Made by a program: the position numbers and the translations under genes. Below, piece after piece: positions 36,976 to 45,833 of a stretch of DNA of 64,000 nt (position 1 is its first letter; every line of letters begins with the position of its first letter). The notes under the pieces are model-generated. The model made no database searches. It was not told the origin of the DNA and worked only from the letters and a program-made list of their open reading frames with translations. The stretch comes from Bradyrhizobium sp. KBS0727. Its GTDB lineage: Bacteria > Pseudomonadota > Alphaproteobacteria > Rhizobiales > Xanthobacteraceae. Location: the NCBI RefSeq assembly GCF_005937885.2, contig NZ_CP042176.1, forward strand, positions 3,033,501-3,097,500, given 5' to 3'.

Positions 36976-38145
36976 ATGACTGCCAGCATCGTGGGATGGG
37001 CGCACACGCCATTCGGCAAGTTCGACGCGGAAACCGTCGAAAGCCTCGTGGTGAAGGTTGCGACCGAAGCGCTGGCGGACGCCGGCATTTCCGCAGCCGA
37101 TGTCGACGAAATCGTACTCGGGCATTTCAACGCCGGCTTCTCGCCGCAGGATTTTACCGCCTCGCTGGTGCTACAGGCCGATCCGGCGCTGCGCTTCAAG
37201 CCGACCACGCGGGTCGAGAACGCCTGCGCCACCGGTTCGGCCGCCGTGCATCAGGGCATCCGGGCGATTGCGGCCGGGGCCGCCAAGATCGTGCTGGTGG
37301 TCGGCGTCGAGCAGATGACGCGGACGCCGGCAGCGGAGATCGGGCGCAACCTCTTGAAGGCGTCCTATCTGCCAGAGGATGGCGACACCGTCGGCGGTTT
37401 CGCCGGCGTGTTCGGCAAGATCGCGCAGAGCTATTTCCAGAAATATGGCGACCAGTCCGATGCGCTGGCGATGATCGCGGCCAAGAACCACAAGAACGGC
37501 GTCGCCAACCCCTATGCGCAGATGCGCAAGGACTTTGGTTACGAGTTCTGCCGCGCCGAAAGCGAAAAGAACCCGTTCGTGGCCGGTCCGCTGAAGCGTA
37601 CCGATTGTTCGCTGGTATCGGACGGCGCGGCGGCGCTGGTTCTGACGGACGCCGAAACGGCGAAAACGATGGGCAAGGCGGTGAACATCCGCGCCACCGC
37701 GCACGCGCAGGATTTCCTGCCGATGTCGAAGCGCGACATCCTGCAGTTCGAAGGCTGCACGGTCGCCTGGCAGCGCGCGCTGGCGCAGGCTGGCGTGACG
37801 CTTTCCGATCTGTCGTTCGTCGAAACCCACGACTGCTTCACCGTCGCCGAACTGATCGAGTACGAAGCGATGGGCCTGACGCCGCGCGGGCAGGGCGCGC
37901 GCGCCATCAAGGAAGGCTGGACTCAGAAGGACGGCAAGCTGCCGGTCAATCCGTCCGGCGGATTGAAGGCCAAGGGCCACCCGATCGGCGCCACCGGCGT
38001 TTCCATGCACGTGATGAGCGCGATGCAACTCGTCGGCCAGGCGCCCGAGGGCATGCAGCTCAAGAACACCAAGCTTGCCGGCATCTTCAACATGGGCGGT
38101 GCTGCGGTGGCGAATTACGTCTCCGTGCTGGAACCCGCGAAGTAA
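36976..38145 (+). CDS. Thiolase, SCPx-type acetyl-CoA acetyltransferase family
   Basis: 389 residues. Nucleophilic Cys84 lies in VENACATGSAAVHQG; the His of THDCFTVAE and of GHPIGATGV complete the active site. The HDCF motif marks the SCPx-like branch. ATG 36976 has GAAGGGAGAACGACC before it. It begins a group of acyl-CoA genes running to 42.5 kb, and may cleave a branched or side-chain beta-keto acyl-CoA. Confidence 0.9.
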   Translation: MTASIVGWAHTPFGKFDAETVESLVVKVATEALADAGISAADVDEIVLGHFNAGFSPQDFTASLVLQADPALRFKPTTRVENACATGSAAVHQGIRAIAAGAAKIVLVVGVEQMTRTPAAEIGRNLLKASYLPEDGDTVGGFAGVFGKIAQSYFQKYGDQSDALAMIAAKNHKNGVANPYAQMRKDFGYEFCRAESEKNPFVAGPLKRTDCSLVSDGAAALVLTDAETAKTMGKAVNIRATAHAQDFLPMSKRDILQFEGCTVAWQRALAQAGVTLSDLSFVETHDCFTVAELIEYEAMGLTPRGQGARAIKEGWTQKDGKLPVNPSGGLKAKGHPIGATGVSMHVMSAMQLVGQAPEGMQLKNTKLAGIFNMGGAAVANYVSVLEPAK

Positions 38146-38157
38146 CCGGCGGTTTGG

Positions 38158-38196
38158 ATAGGGTGGGCAAAGGCACGCTTGCGCCGTGCCCACCTT
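38158..38196. repeat. GGGTGGGCAAAG palindromic repeat, short copy
   Basis: GGTGGGCA and TGCCCACC flank a short loop at 38162-38194. It lies just after the thiolase stop. A longer copy lies at 38438. Confidence 0.7.
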
Positions 38197-38226
38197 GCGG
38201 TCTGGCAAGTTCCTGGAGGACGCTTC

Positions 38227-38427
38227 ATGAGCAACGAAAGCTCGCTCTCACTGTCCGAACTCAGCGACCGGATTGCAATCCTTCAGGACAACATCAGGCA
38301 GCTTGTCGAACAGGCCGCCGGTGTTTCAGGCGAACGAAGCGAAGAGCGTGTCGCTGACCGCATCAGTCAGCAGAATGAAGAGCTCGAAAGGCTGATCAAA
38401 GAGCGCGACGCCAGGTTGAAGAAGTAG
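38227..38427 (+). CDS. Small coiled-coil hypothetical protein
   Basis: 66 residues, charged, with heptad-like helices (LSELSDRIAILQDNIRQLVEQ and NEELERLIKERDARLKK). CTGGAGGA precedes ATG 38227. There is no known family and no membrane segment. It is flanked on both sides by palindromic repeats of the same family, so it may form its own small transcription unit. Confidence 0.6.
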   Translation: MSNESSLSLSELSDRIAILQDNIRQLVEQAAGVSGERSEERVADRISQQNEELERLIKERDARLKK

Positions 38428-38437
38428 CGACGAGGTC

Positions 38438-38528
38438 CGTAGGGTGGGCAAAGGCGTACTTGCGTCGTGCCCACCACCTTCGCGTGTGTCGCGGCATGGT
38501 GGGCACGCTGCGCTTTGCCCACCCTACG
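38438..38528. repeat. GTAGGGTGGGCAAAG palindromic repeat, long copy
   Basis: CGTAGGGTGGGCAAAG at the left is the exact reverse complement of CTTTGCCCACCCTACG at the right, and an inner GTGCCCACCA / TGGTGGGCAC pair gives a nested hairpin. It is probably one of a dispersed family. Confidence 0.85.
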
Positions 38529-38627
38529 AATCTTCAACGCATACGCCCATACGCGGGGCGCCCTTGATCTTCCCGGAAACCTCCCGTTACTAGACCGGAA
38601 CGACAACATCCGGGAGCGAATGGGACC

Positions 38628-39830
38628 ATGGGACCGTTAGAGGGCATCAAGGTCATCGACATGACGACCGTGCTGATGGGGCCCTATGCCACCCAGATGC
38701 TCGGCGATTACGGTGCCGACGTCATCAAGGTGGAATCGCTCGATGGCGACGTGACGCGGCAGATCGGTCCGACCCGCCATCCCGGCATGGGACCGGTGTT
38801 CCTCAATACCAACCGCAGCAAGCGATCGATCTGCCTCGACCTGAAGAAGCCGGCCGGACGCGACGCCGTGCTGCGGCTGATCAAAACCGCCGACGTGCTG
38901 GTCTACAATGTGCGCCCGCAGGCGATGGCGCGGCTGCAACTCGGCTACGACGTGGTGTCGAAAATCAACCCGCGGCTGATCTATGCCGGCGTGTTCGGTT
39001 TCGGACAGGACGGACCCTATGCGGCAAAACCCGCCTATGACGACCTGATCCAGGGCGCTACCGCGCTGCCGGCGCTGATGGCGCAGACCTCGGACGGCGT
39101 ACCGCGTTATGTCCCCAATGCGCTGGTCGACCGCATCGTCGGTCTCACGGCAGTTGGCGCGATCTGCGCCAGTCTGGTCGATCGCGACCGCACCGGCCGC
39201 GGCCAGCGCGTCGACATCCCGATGTTCGAGACCATGGCCGGTTTCGTGATGGGCGACCACATGGGCGGACTGACCTACGATCCGCCGCTCGACAAGGGCG
39301 GTTATGCGCGGCATCTGTCGCCGGACCGGCGGCCCTACAAGACTTCCGACGGCTACATCTGCGTGATCGTCTATAACGACAAGCAGTGGCAGAACTTCTT
39401 CGCTGCGACGGGCCGCGAGGATCTCAGGACCGACCCGAAATTTGCAACCTTTGCCGGCCGCGCCGTCAACATCGATATCGTCTATGCGGAACTGGCGCGC
39501 ATTCTGGAAACCAAAACCACCGCCGAGTGGAGCGACATCCTCGAGAAGGCGGATGTGCCGGTCATGCCGATGCACGATCTCGAAACCCTGCTGCAAGACC
39601 CGCACATCGTCGCCACCGATTTCTTTCCCGTGATCGACCATCCGACCGAGGGGCGTATTCGCAACATGAGGCCCTCGGCGCGGTTTTCGGAAACGCCGGT
39701 GGAGACCAAACGGCTGGCGCCGCGCCTCAGCGAGAACAGCGCGGAAATCTTGCGGGAAGCCGGCTTCACGCCCGAGGAAATCACCGCACTGGTGCGCGAC
39801 GGCGTCACCAAAGCCATACCCAACACATAG
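38628..39830 (+). CDS. CaiB/BaiF-family CoA-transferase
   Basis: 400 residues, typical family III CoA-transferase. MGPLEGIKVIDMTTVLMGPYATQMLGDYGADVIKVE and NRSKRSICLDLKKPAGRD are diagnostic N-terminal blocks, and YDDLIQGATALPALM includes the region of the catalytic Asp. It should move CoA onto a carboxylic acid, the activation step before the dehydrogenase encoded ten bases downstream. Substrate not visible. Confidence 0.92.
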   Translation: MGPLEGIKVIDMTTVLMGPYATQMLGDYGADVIKVESLDGDVTRQIGPTRHPGMGPVFLNTNRSKRSICLDLKKPAGRDAVLRLIKTADVLVYNVRPQAMARLQLGYDVVSKINPRLIYAGVFGFGQDGPYAAKPAYDDLIQGATALPALMAQTSDGVPRYVPNALVDRIVGLTAVGAICASLVDRDRTGRGQRVDIPMFETMAGFVMGDHMGGLTYDPPLDKGGYARHLSPDRRPYKTSDGYICVIVYNDKQWQNFFAATGREDLRTDPKFATFAGRAVNIDIVYAELARILETKTTAEWSDILEKADVPVMPMHDLETLLQDPHIVATDFFPVIDHPTEGRIRNMRPSARFSETPVETKRLAPRLSENSAEILREAGFTPEEITALVRDGVTKAIPNT

Positions 39831-39840
39831 GACAAGTCAG

Positions 39841-41007
39841 ATGGATTTCGCGCTTTCGGCCAACCAGGAATCGATCCGTGATGCGGTCGGCAAAATCTGT
39901 TCGCGGTTTGACGATGCCTATTGGCTGAAGAAGGACAAGGAGGGCGGCTATCCCGCGGACTTCCACCGCGCACTGGCCGACGCCGGCTGGCTCGGCATCT
40001 GCATCCCCGAGGAATACGGTGGTTCCGGCCTCGGCATCACCGACGCCGCGATCATGATGCGGACGATCGCGCAGTCCGGCGCCGGCATGTCAGGCGCCTC
40101 CGCCGTGCACATGAACGTGTTCGGACTCAATCCGGTGGTGGTGTTCGGCACCAAGGAACAATGCACGCGCATGCTGCCGCCGATCATCGACGGCCGCGAC
40201 AAATCCTGCTTCGCGGTGACCGAGCCCAATACCGGGCTCAACACCACGCAGTTGAAGACCCGTGCCGTGCGCAAGGGCGACAAATATATCGTCAACGGCC
40301 AGAAGGTGTGGATTTCCACCGCCCAGGTCGCCAACAAGATCTTGCTGCTGGCGCGCACCACGTCGCTGGAAGAGGTGAAGACCCCGACGCAGGGGTTGAG
40401 CCTGTTTTACACCGACTTCGACAAGAAGCGCGTCACCGTGCACGAGATCGAGAAGATGGGCCGCAAGCCTGTCGATTCCAACGAGCTGTTCTTCGAGAAT
40501 TTCGAGATCCCGGTCGAGGATCGGCTCGGCGAGGAAGGTCGCGGTTTCGAATACATCCTGCACGGCATGAATCCGGAGCGCATCCTGATCGCGGCCGAAG
40601 CGGTCGGCCTCGGCCAGATCGCGCTGTCGCGCGCCTCGGCCTATGCCAAGAACCGTATCGTGTTCAACCGCCCGATCGGCATGAATCAAGGCATCCAGCA
40701 TCCGCTGGCAAAAAACTGGATGGAGCTCGAAGCCGCCTGGCTGATGGTGCTCTCGGCCGGCTGGCAATACGACCAGGGCATGCCCTGCGGACCGGCGGCC
40801 AATGCCGCGAAATATCTCGCCGCCGAGGCCGGCTTCCACGCCTGCGAGCAGGCGGTCATGACCCATGGCGGTTTTGGTTACGCCAAGGAATATCACGTCG
40901 AGCGTTACCTGCGCGAATCCCTGATCCCGCGCATCGCGCCGATCAGCCCGCAACTCATTCTCAGCTTCATTGCCGAGCGGGTGCTGGGCTTGCCGAAGTC
41001 GTACTAG
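39841..41007 (+). CDS. Acyl-CoA dehydrogenase
   Basis: 388 residues with the full N-terminal, beta-barrel and C-terminal helical domains. CFAVTEPNTGLNTTQLKTRAV and YIVNGQKVWISTA are FAD-binding blocks, and MTHGGFGYAKEYHVERYLRESLIPRIAPIS is the C-terminal signature. It introduces the alpha-beta double bond in an acyl-CoA. It sits between the CoA-transferase and thiolase-like genes in one co-directional group. Confidence 0.94.
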   Translation: MDFALSANQESIRDAVGKICSRFDDAYWLKKDKEGGYPADFHRALADAGWLGICIPEEYGGSGLGITDAAIMMRTIAQSGAGMSGASAVHMNVFGLNPVVVFGTKEQCTRMLPPIIDGRDKSCFAVTEPNTGLNTTQLKTRAVRKGDKYIVNGQKVWISTAQVANKILLLARTTSLEEVKTPTQGLSLFYTDFDKKRVTVHEIEKMGRKPVDSNELFFENFEIPVEDRLGEEGRGFEYILHGMNPERILIAAEAVGLGQIALSRASAYAKNRIVFNRPIGMNQGIQHPLAKNWMELEAAWLMVLSAGWQYDQGMPCGPAANAAKYLAAEAGFHACEQAVMTHGGFGYAKEYHVERYLRESLIPRIAPISPQLILSFIAERVLGLPKSY

Positions 41008-41022
41008 GAAGATGTATCGACC

Positions 41023-42159
41023 ATGAGCTTCATCACCGGCGTCGGGCTGACGTCCTATGGCAAGCACGAAGGCTCGTCTTCGCTCGATCTCATGAGCAAG
41101 GCGGCCGAGCTCGCGATTGCCGATGCCGGGCTGAAGCGATCCGAGATCGACGGCATCCTGTGCGGCTATTCGACGGTGTCGCGGCACATCATGCTGGCGA
41201 CCGTGTTCGCCGAGCATTTCGGCATTCAGCCGTCCTACGCGCACGCCGTACAGGTCGGCGGCGCTACCGGGCTCGCGATGACCATGCTGGCGCATCAGCT
41301 GGTCGATGCAGGCGTGGCGAAGCATGTGCTGGTGGTCGGCGGTGAGAACCGTCTTACCGGCCAGAGCCGCGACGCCTCGATCCAGGCGCTTGCGCAGGTC
41401 GGTCACCCCGAATACGAGGTGACGCTGGGACCGACGATCCCCGCTTACTATGGCCTCGTCGCGTCCCGCTACATGCACGAATATGGCGTAACGCAAGAAG
41501 ATCTCGCCGAATTCGCGGTGCTGATGCGGTCCCACGCCGTGACCCATCCCGGCGCGCAATTCCACGAGGCGATCACGGTCGCCGACGTGATGGCTTCAAA
41601 GCCGGTGGCGATGCCGCTCAAGCTATTGGATTGCTGCCCGGTGTCGGACGGCGGTGCGGCGTTCGTGATCAGCCGCGAGCGCACCGGCACGACCGGCGTT
41701 CAGGTGCGTGGCTGTGCGCAGGCGCACACGCACCAGCACGTCACGGCGGCGCCGGCGTTGAGCGAACTCGGCGCCGAGATCGCGATCGCCAAGGCCAAGG
41801 CGGCCTCCGGACTTGCGATCTCCGACGTGCGCTACGCCGCGGTCTACGACAGTTTTACCATTACACTGGCGATGCTGCTGGAAGATCTTGGTCTGGCCAA
41901 GCGCGGCGAGGCGGCTTCACTGGTGCGGGCGGGGCACTTCAGCCGCGACGGCGCGATGCCGCTCAATACCCATGGCGGGCTCCTGAGCTACGGCCATTGC
42001 GGCGTCGGCGGCGCGATGGCGCATCTGGTCGAGACCCATTTGCAGATGACTGATCGAGCCGGCAACCGCCAGGTTCGCGACGCCTCGATCGCGCTGCTGC
42101 ATGGCGACGGTGGCGTGCTGTCGTCGCATGTCAGCATGTTTTTGGAGCGGGTGCGATGA
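41023..42159 (+). CDS. Thiolase-fold protein lacking the nucleophilic Cys (possible Ltp-type aldolase)
   Basis: 378 residues with thiolase fold. The usual Cys loop reads VQVGGATGLAM, with Gly80 where the sister thiolase at 36976 has Cys84. HDCF is replaced by YDSF (Tyr275), and GHPIGATG by GHCGVGGAM. These changes argue against Claisen condensation. Steroid-degrading Ltp2-type retro-aldolases are thiolase-fold proteins that work with a DUF35 partner, and the next gene, overlapping by ATGA, encodes exactly a DUF35 protein. An aldolase or lipid-transfer role is therefore plausible; the substrate is unknown. Confidence 0.85.
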   Translation: MSFITGVGLTSYGKHEGSSSLDLMSKAAELAIADAGLKRSEIDGILCGYSTVSRHIMLATVFAEHFGIQPSYAHAVQVGGATGLAMTMLAHQLVDAGVAKHVLVVGGENRLTGQSRDASIQALAQVGHPEYEVTLGPTIPAYYGLVASRYMHEYGVTQEDLAEFAVLMRSHAVTHPGAQFHEAITVADVMASKPVAMPLKLLDCCPVSDGGAAFVISRERTGTTGVQVRGCAQAHTHQHVTAAPALSELGAEIAIAKAKAASGLAISDVRYAAVYDSFTITLAMLLEDLGLAKRGEAASLVRAGHFSRDGAMPLNTHGGLLSYGHCGVGGAMAHLVETHLQMTDRAGNRQVRDASIALLHGDGGVLSSHVSMFLERVR

Positions 42160-42515
42160 GCGACAAACTCGCCGACTGGACCAAGGGCGTGGAAGCCATC
42201 GTCTATCAATCCTGCGGCGCATGCGGGAAGGCGCAGTATTTCCACCGCAGCTTCTGCGCCGCTTGCGGTGCGCCGGGGCCGGCCGAGAAACGCGCCAGCG
42301 GGGCAGGGACGGTCTATGCGACGTCGCTGGTCTGCCGCGCGGCGACGCCGGAAACCCGGGCGCACGTCCCCTACAACATCGTGCTGATCGACACCGCCGA
42401 AGGCTTTCGCATGATGGCCCATGGCGACAACGATCTCGCCATCGGCGATGAAGTCACCGCGCGATATCAGTCGTTTGCAGGCAGGCTGGTGCCGTACTTC
42501 ACGAGAGCGAAGTAG
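42156..42515 (+). CDS. Zn-ribbon OB-fold (DUF35) protein, partner of the thiolase-like protein
   Basis: 119 residues. A zinc ribbon (CGAC and CAAC, 11 residues apart) at about 22-40 is followed by an OB-fold acyl-CoA-binding domain (GTVYATSLVCRA..YNIVLIDTAEGFRMMAHGD). It overlaps the preceding gene by four bases. Proteins of this type form obligate complexes with thiolase-fold enzymes and dock the acyl-CoA. Confidence 0.9.
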   Translation: MSDKLADWTKGVEAIVYQSCGACGKAQYFHRSFCAACGAPGPAEKRASGAGTVYATSLVCRAATPETRAHVPYNIVLIDTAEGFRMMAHGDNDLAIGDEVTARYQSFAGRLVPYFTRAK

Positions 42516-42518
42516 AAG

Positions 42519-42575
42519 GCAACGAAGCGATCCAGACCTACGCGGAACAGTTAAAGGTCTGGATTGCTTCGTTGC
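42519..42575. repeat. Long perfect hairpin after the acyl-CoA gene group
   Basis: GCAACGAAGCGATCCAGACC.. (42519-42539) pairs over 21 positions with 42555-42575; one position is a C/T change that still forms a G-U pair in RNA. The GAAGCNATCCA core is shared with the CGTCATTGCGAG repeats, so this may be a stripped-down member lacking outer arms. It may end transcription of the upstream genes. Confidence 0.65.
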
Positions 42576-42598
42576 GTTCAGACTTGCGATAGCGGATA

Positions 42599-42700
42599 TC
42601 ACCGCCAGTAGAAGACAACGCCGGCGATGACGAGCATTGCCGTCACCGCCAGCGTCTGCGCGAGCGCTTCCGAGGCTGCCCTTTTGGTGGCTTCCTTCAT
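42599..42700 (-). CDS. 33-residue small membrane protein
   Basis: ATG at 42700 to TGA at 42599. The sequence starts MKEATKRAASEALAQTLAVT and ends in one hydrophobic segment MLVIAGVVFYWR, giving a positively charged N terminus and a single membrane helix at the extreme C terminus. AGGGAG lies six bases before the ATG. The strong ribosome site and the amphipathic-plus-membrane layout argue that it is real. No family is recognised. Confidence 0.5.
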   Translation of the reverse strand: MKEATKRAASEALAQTLAVTAMLVIAGVVFYWR

Positions 42701-43043
42701 GTCTAACTCCCTAGACTTGGGCACGACCTATCGTCGCGCGGACAACGCGCAAGCAACGGCCTTTGGTTTTTACTCGGAACACCCCACGACGAGTATTCGC
42801 TTTGATGAGTCCCCACTCAGCGAATATCGACCGTCTCAAAATCGACCAGCAATACGGCGGCAATTTGGCTCGCGCGTAGCCGGTTTGTGCGCGCGGGAAG
42901 GAGTTTTTTGGCGTCGCTTGAATGCTCAGAGTCCTGGTCTCAACCCCGGATTGCCGCGTTTCGGTGGGTTGATCCGTCCCTTGCTGCAGGGCATGATCCG
43001 GCCGCCAAAAATCAGAAAAACCTCAAGAAACCCAAGGTGAAGA
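42701..43043. other. 343-base region with no supported gene
   Basis: This should contain the promoters for the 33-residue ORF (minus) and the CMD-family gene (plus). An open frame crosses it, but its translation has no domain character. AAGGTGAAG just before 43044 is the ribosome site of the next gene. Confidence 0.5.
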
Positions 43044-43568
43044 ATGGCCCGTATCGACTACAGCGATCCTGCGAAAGCCAGCGACCGCACCCGCGAAATT
43101 CTCGGCAAGAACCGCAATGCCAACATCTTCCGGATGATGGCGCATTCGCCGAGCTATTTCGAACAATATTGCCGGTTGGGCGGGGCGATCCGCAACAAGG
43201 GCGAACTGGATCCGATCGTGCGCGAACTCGCCATCACCCGCACCGGCATCCTTTGCGAGGCGCCGTACGAGATCGTCGCGCACAAGCGGATCGGCAAGAA
43301 TGTCGGCGTCACCGACGAGCAGAACGAGGCGCTGGAGAACTGGCAGTCGGCCAAATGCTTCAATGAAGTGCAGCGCGCCGCGCTCGCCTTCACGGACGAG
43401 ATCGTCAAGCTGCGCAAGCCGACCGACGCGACCTTCCACGCGATCGCGTCCAAGCTCACTCCAGGTGCGCTGGTCGAGCTGCAGCTTTCGGTCGGCTTCT
43501 ACGTCATGACCTCCAAATTCCTGGAAACTTTCGCCATCGACATGCAGCCGGTGACGGAAGTGGTCTGA
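43044..43568 (+). CDS. Carboxymuconolactone decarboxylase-family protein
   Basis: 174 residues with the CMD/AhpD helical fold: LDPIVRELAITRTGILCEAPYEIVAHKRIGKNVGVTDEQ. The redox CxxC of AhpD is absent; only one Cys is present in LCEAPYEIVAH, so a peroxidase role is unlikely and the CMD-like non-redox branch fits better. It stands alone with a good ribosome site; the neighbours give no pathway clue. Confidence 0.85.
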   Translation: MARIDYSDPAKASDRTREILGKNRNANIFRMMAHSPSYFEQYCRLGGAIRNKGELDPIVRELAITRTGILCEAPYEIVAHKRIGKNVGVTDEQNEALENWQSAKCFNEVQRAALAFTDEIVKLRKPTDATFHAIASKLTPGALVELQLSVGFYVMTSKFLETFAIDMQPVTEVV

Positions 43569-43621
43569 GCAGCCGGTGGACATCCGGCTGCTTTCGATTC
43601 CCGAGAAAACACGCTGACCTC

Positions 43622-44341
43622 ATGAGCAATGGATGGGAGAGTTCGGCGCAGGCGTGGATCGACTCCATGGGCGAGCGCGGCGATTGGGCGCGGGAGCATG
43701 TGCTCGATCCGGTCATGCTCGGCCGTATCGGCGCCGGCCGGTTTTCCAACGCGCTCGATGTCGGCTGTGGCGAGGGCCGGTTCTGTAGAATGCTGAAGTC
43801 GGCCGGCGTGAGCCCGATCGGGATCGATCCGACCTCGCAACTGATCGAGACAGCCCGGCGGCACGACCCAGCCGGCGACTATCGATTCGGCCGCGCCGAA
43901 CGCCTCGAATTTGATTCCGCCAGCTTCGATCTGGTGGTCAGCTATCTCACGCTGGTCGATATCGCCGATTTCAGTATCGCGATTGGTGAAATGGCGAGGG
44001 TGTTGAAGCCGGGCGGTTCGCTGCTGATCGCCAACCTCACCGGCTTCACCTCAGCCTGCGCGGCGCAGGGGTGGGTGAAGGATGCAGACGGCCGGCGGCT
44101 GCATTTTCCGGTCGACAACTATCTCGATGAATCTCCGTTCTGGCTGGAGTGGGCGGGAATACGCATCGAGAATTGGCACCGGCCGCTCGCGGCTTATATG
44201 GAAGCGCTCCTGAAGCACGGGTTGCAATTGACGTTCTTCGCCGAGCCTGAACCGGTCTCGGGCGAGGCGACGCGACGGAACGATTTTCGGCGCGTCCCAT
44301 GGTTCGTCGTGATGGAATGGCGGCGTCCTGCCATTGCCTGA
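43622..44341 (+). CDS. Class I SAM-dependent methyltransferase
   Basis: 239 residues. DVGCGEGRFCRML is motif I, GIDPTSQLIE the acidic-loop strand end, and RAERLEFDSASFDLVVSYLTLVDI motif II; VLKPGGSLLIANL is motif III. These match the UbiE/BioC-like Methyltransf_11 group. It is 53 bases after the CMD gene and convergent with the Hsp70 gene. Target unknown. Confidence 0.9.
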   Translation: MSNGWESSAQAWIDSMGERGDWAREHVLDPVMLGRIGAGRFSNALDVGCGEGRFCRMLKSAGVSPIGIDPTSQLIETARRHDPAGDYRFGRAERLEFDSASFDLVVSYLTLVDIADFSIAIGEMARVLKPGGSLLIANLTGFTSACAAQGWVKDADGRRLHFPVDNYLDESPFWLEWAGIRIENWHRPLAAYMEALLKHGLQLTFFAEPEPVSGEATRRNDFRRVPWFVVMEWRRPAIA

Positions 44342-44349
44342 TGCGAAAC

Positions 44350-45606
44350 TCAGCGTCCCGGGCCGTATCGCCGCAGCGCCTCCAGGGTCAATCCCTTGCC
44401 GACCGCACCAAAGATGTCGCCTTCGACGATGCGGGCCGACGGCACCGCTTTGGTGATCGCCTTGCGGACGTGGGCGAGCTTGACCGAGCCGCCGGTCAGG
44501 AACACGGCGTCGATGTCACCGGCGGCGAGGCGCGCCTGGGTGAGGCAGTTCTTGATGCGGGCCGCGATGCGATCGGCCAATTGACTGGTGTGGCTGACGA
44601 GATCGGGGCGGCCAATGGCGGCGCCTAATCCGGGCGCCACCCATTCCAGCGGGATATCCGCCTGGCGCTCTTCGGACAACGCGATCTTGGCGTCCTCGAC
44701 CTCCATCGCCAGCGTGTGGCCACGCTGTTCGTGAACCACGCGGATCAGCCGATCGAGCAGTTCCGGCTCGCTGGCCTCGTGCCGGACCTGACGGATGTCC
44801 GCGATCACGCGCGGCTCGTACATCCGGTTGATGCTCGACCAGGTGGCAAGGTCGTGGAAATAACTCGAGGGGACGTCGAGCCCGGCGCGCTTCATGGCGC
44901 TGCCGAAGCCGAACAGCGGCATCACCGCGCCGAGGCTGAGTTGACGGTCGAAATCGGTGCCGCCGATGCGGACGCCGTCATTGGCGAGAATGTCGGCGGC
45001 GCGGTTCACTTTGCCGTGGCGCTCCGGTCCCAGACGCACGATCGAAAAGTCTGATGTGCCGCCGCCGATGTCGGCGATCAGCGCCACTTCTTCCGAGCCG
45101 ATCTGGCGCTCATATTCGAGTGCGGCCGCGATCGGTTCGAACTGAAAGGTGACCTCGTCGAAACCGATGCCACGGGCAATTCCGCGCAGGGTTTCCTCCG
45201 CCTTGCGGTCGGCGTCGGGGGCGTTGTCGACGAAGTGTACCGGCCGGCCGTGGACGACGTCACGGAGTTCGCGGCCCGTCGTCTGTTCGGCGCGGCGTTT
45301 CACCGCGCCGAGGTAATAGGCGATCACATCGCGAAAGCTGACCCGCTCGCGGCCCAACCGGGTGGTCTCGTCGATCAGCGAGGTTCCTAGCACCGATTTG
45401 AGGCTCCGCATCAGCCGGCCGGGAGCCCCTTCGACATAGGCATCCACGGCCCTGCGGCCGATCAGCACGGCGCCATCGGTCTCGTAGAAGATCGCGCTGG
45501 GAATCGTGCTCTCGCCATCCTCCAGCGCCACCAGGGCCGGCGCATGGCCTTCAATGGTGCCGAGCGTCGTGTTCGACGTTCCGAAATCTAGGCCGCAGAT
45601 GGACAT
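44350..45606 (-). CDS. yegD: Hsp70-family protein, YegD-like
   Basis: 418 residues, covering only the actin-like ATPase half. GLDFGTSNTTLG is phosphate loop 1, VALIADIGGGTSDFSIVRL phosphate loop 2, and DIDAVFLTGGSVKLAHVRKAI the adenosine-binding block. There is no substrate-binding or lid domain, as in YegD. A chaperone-like role is inferred from family only. It is divergent from tex. Confidence 0.9.
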   Translation of the reverse strand: MSICGLDFGTSNTTLGTIEGHAPALVALEDGESTIPSAIFYETDGAVLIGRRAVDAYVEGAPGRLMRSLKSVLGTSLIDETTRLGRERVSFRDVIAYYLGAVKRRAEQTTGRELRDVVHGRPVHFVDNAPDADRKAEETLRGIARGIGFDEVTFQFEPIAAALEYERQIGSEEVALIADIGGGTSDFSIVRLGPERHGKVNRAADILANDGVRIGGTDFDRQLSLGAVMPLFGFGSAMKRAGLDVPSSYFHDLATWSSINRMYEPRVIADIRQVRHEASEPELLDRLIRVVHEQRGHTLAMEVEDAKIALSEERQADIPLEWVAPGLGAAIGRPDLVSHTSQLADRIAARIKNCLTQARLAAGDIDAVFLTGGSVKLAHVRKAITKAVPSARIVEGDIFGAVGKGLTLEALRRYGPGR

Positions 45607-45833
45607 GGGAGCTCCAGGAGGAGCGTCCGTTTACACATTACGGCGCCATCGATCCACCTTTATCTCGTCGTGTCATGGCAGCCCGTTGTTATTGCCTGCC
45701 AAATCGCTGCCTATGTCCATCCACAGATCAATTTGTTTGGTGTGACGCCTTGATGAAATAATCGGCGATGGTCCATAAGCGGCATCCGGCGGCGGCCGAT
45801 TCACCTGCCGCGATGGTTCAGGAAAGAGTTTGC

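Noticed and set aside
38158..38528. CRISPR-like repeats around the small coiled-coil gene
   Set aside because: Only two unequal palindromic copies, with a gene between them, no regular spacers and no cas genes.
42627..43040. 137-residue plus-strand frame in the gap before the CMD gene
   Set aside because: No ribosome site, no recognisable fold, low-complexity translation, and it runs opposite the better supported 33-residue ORF.
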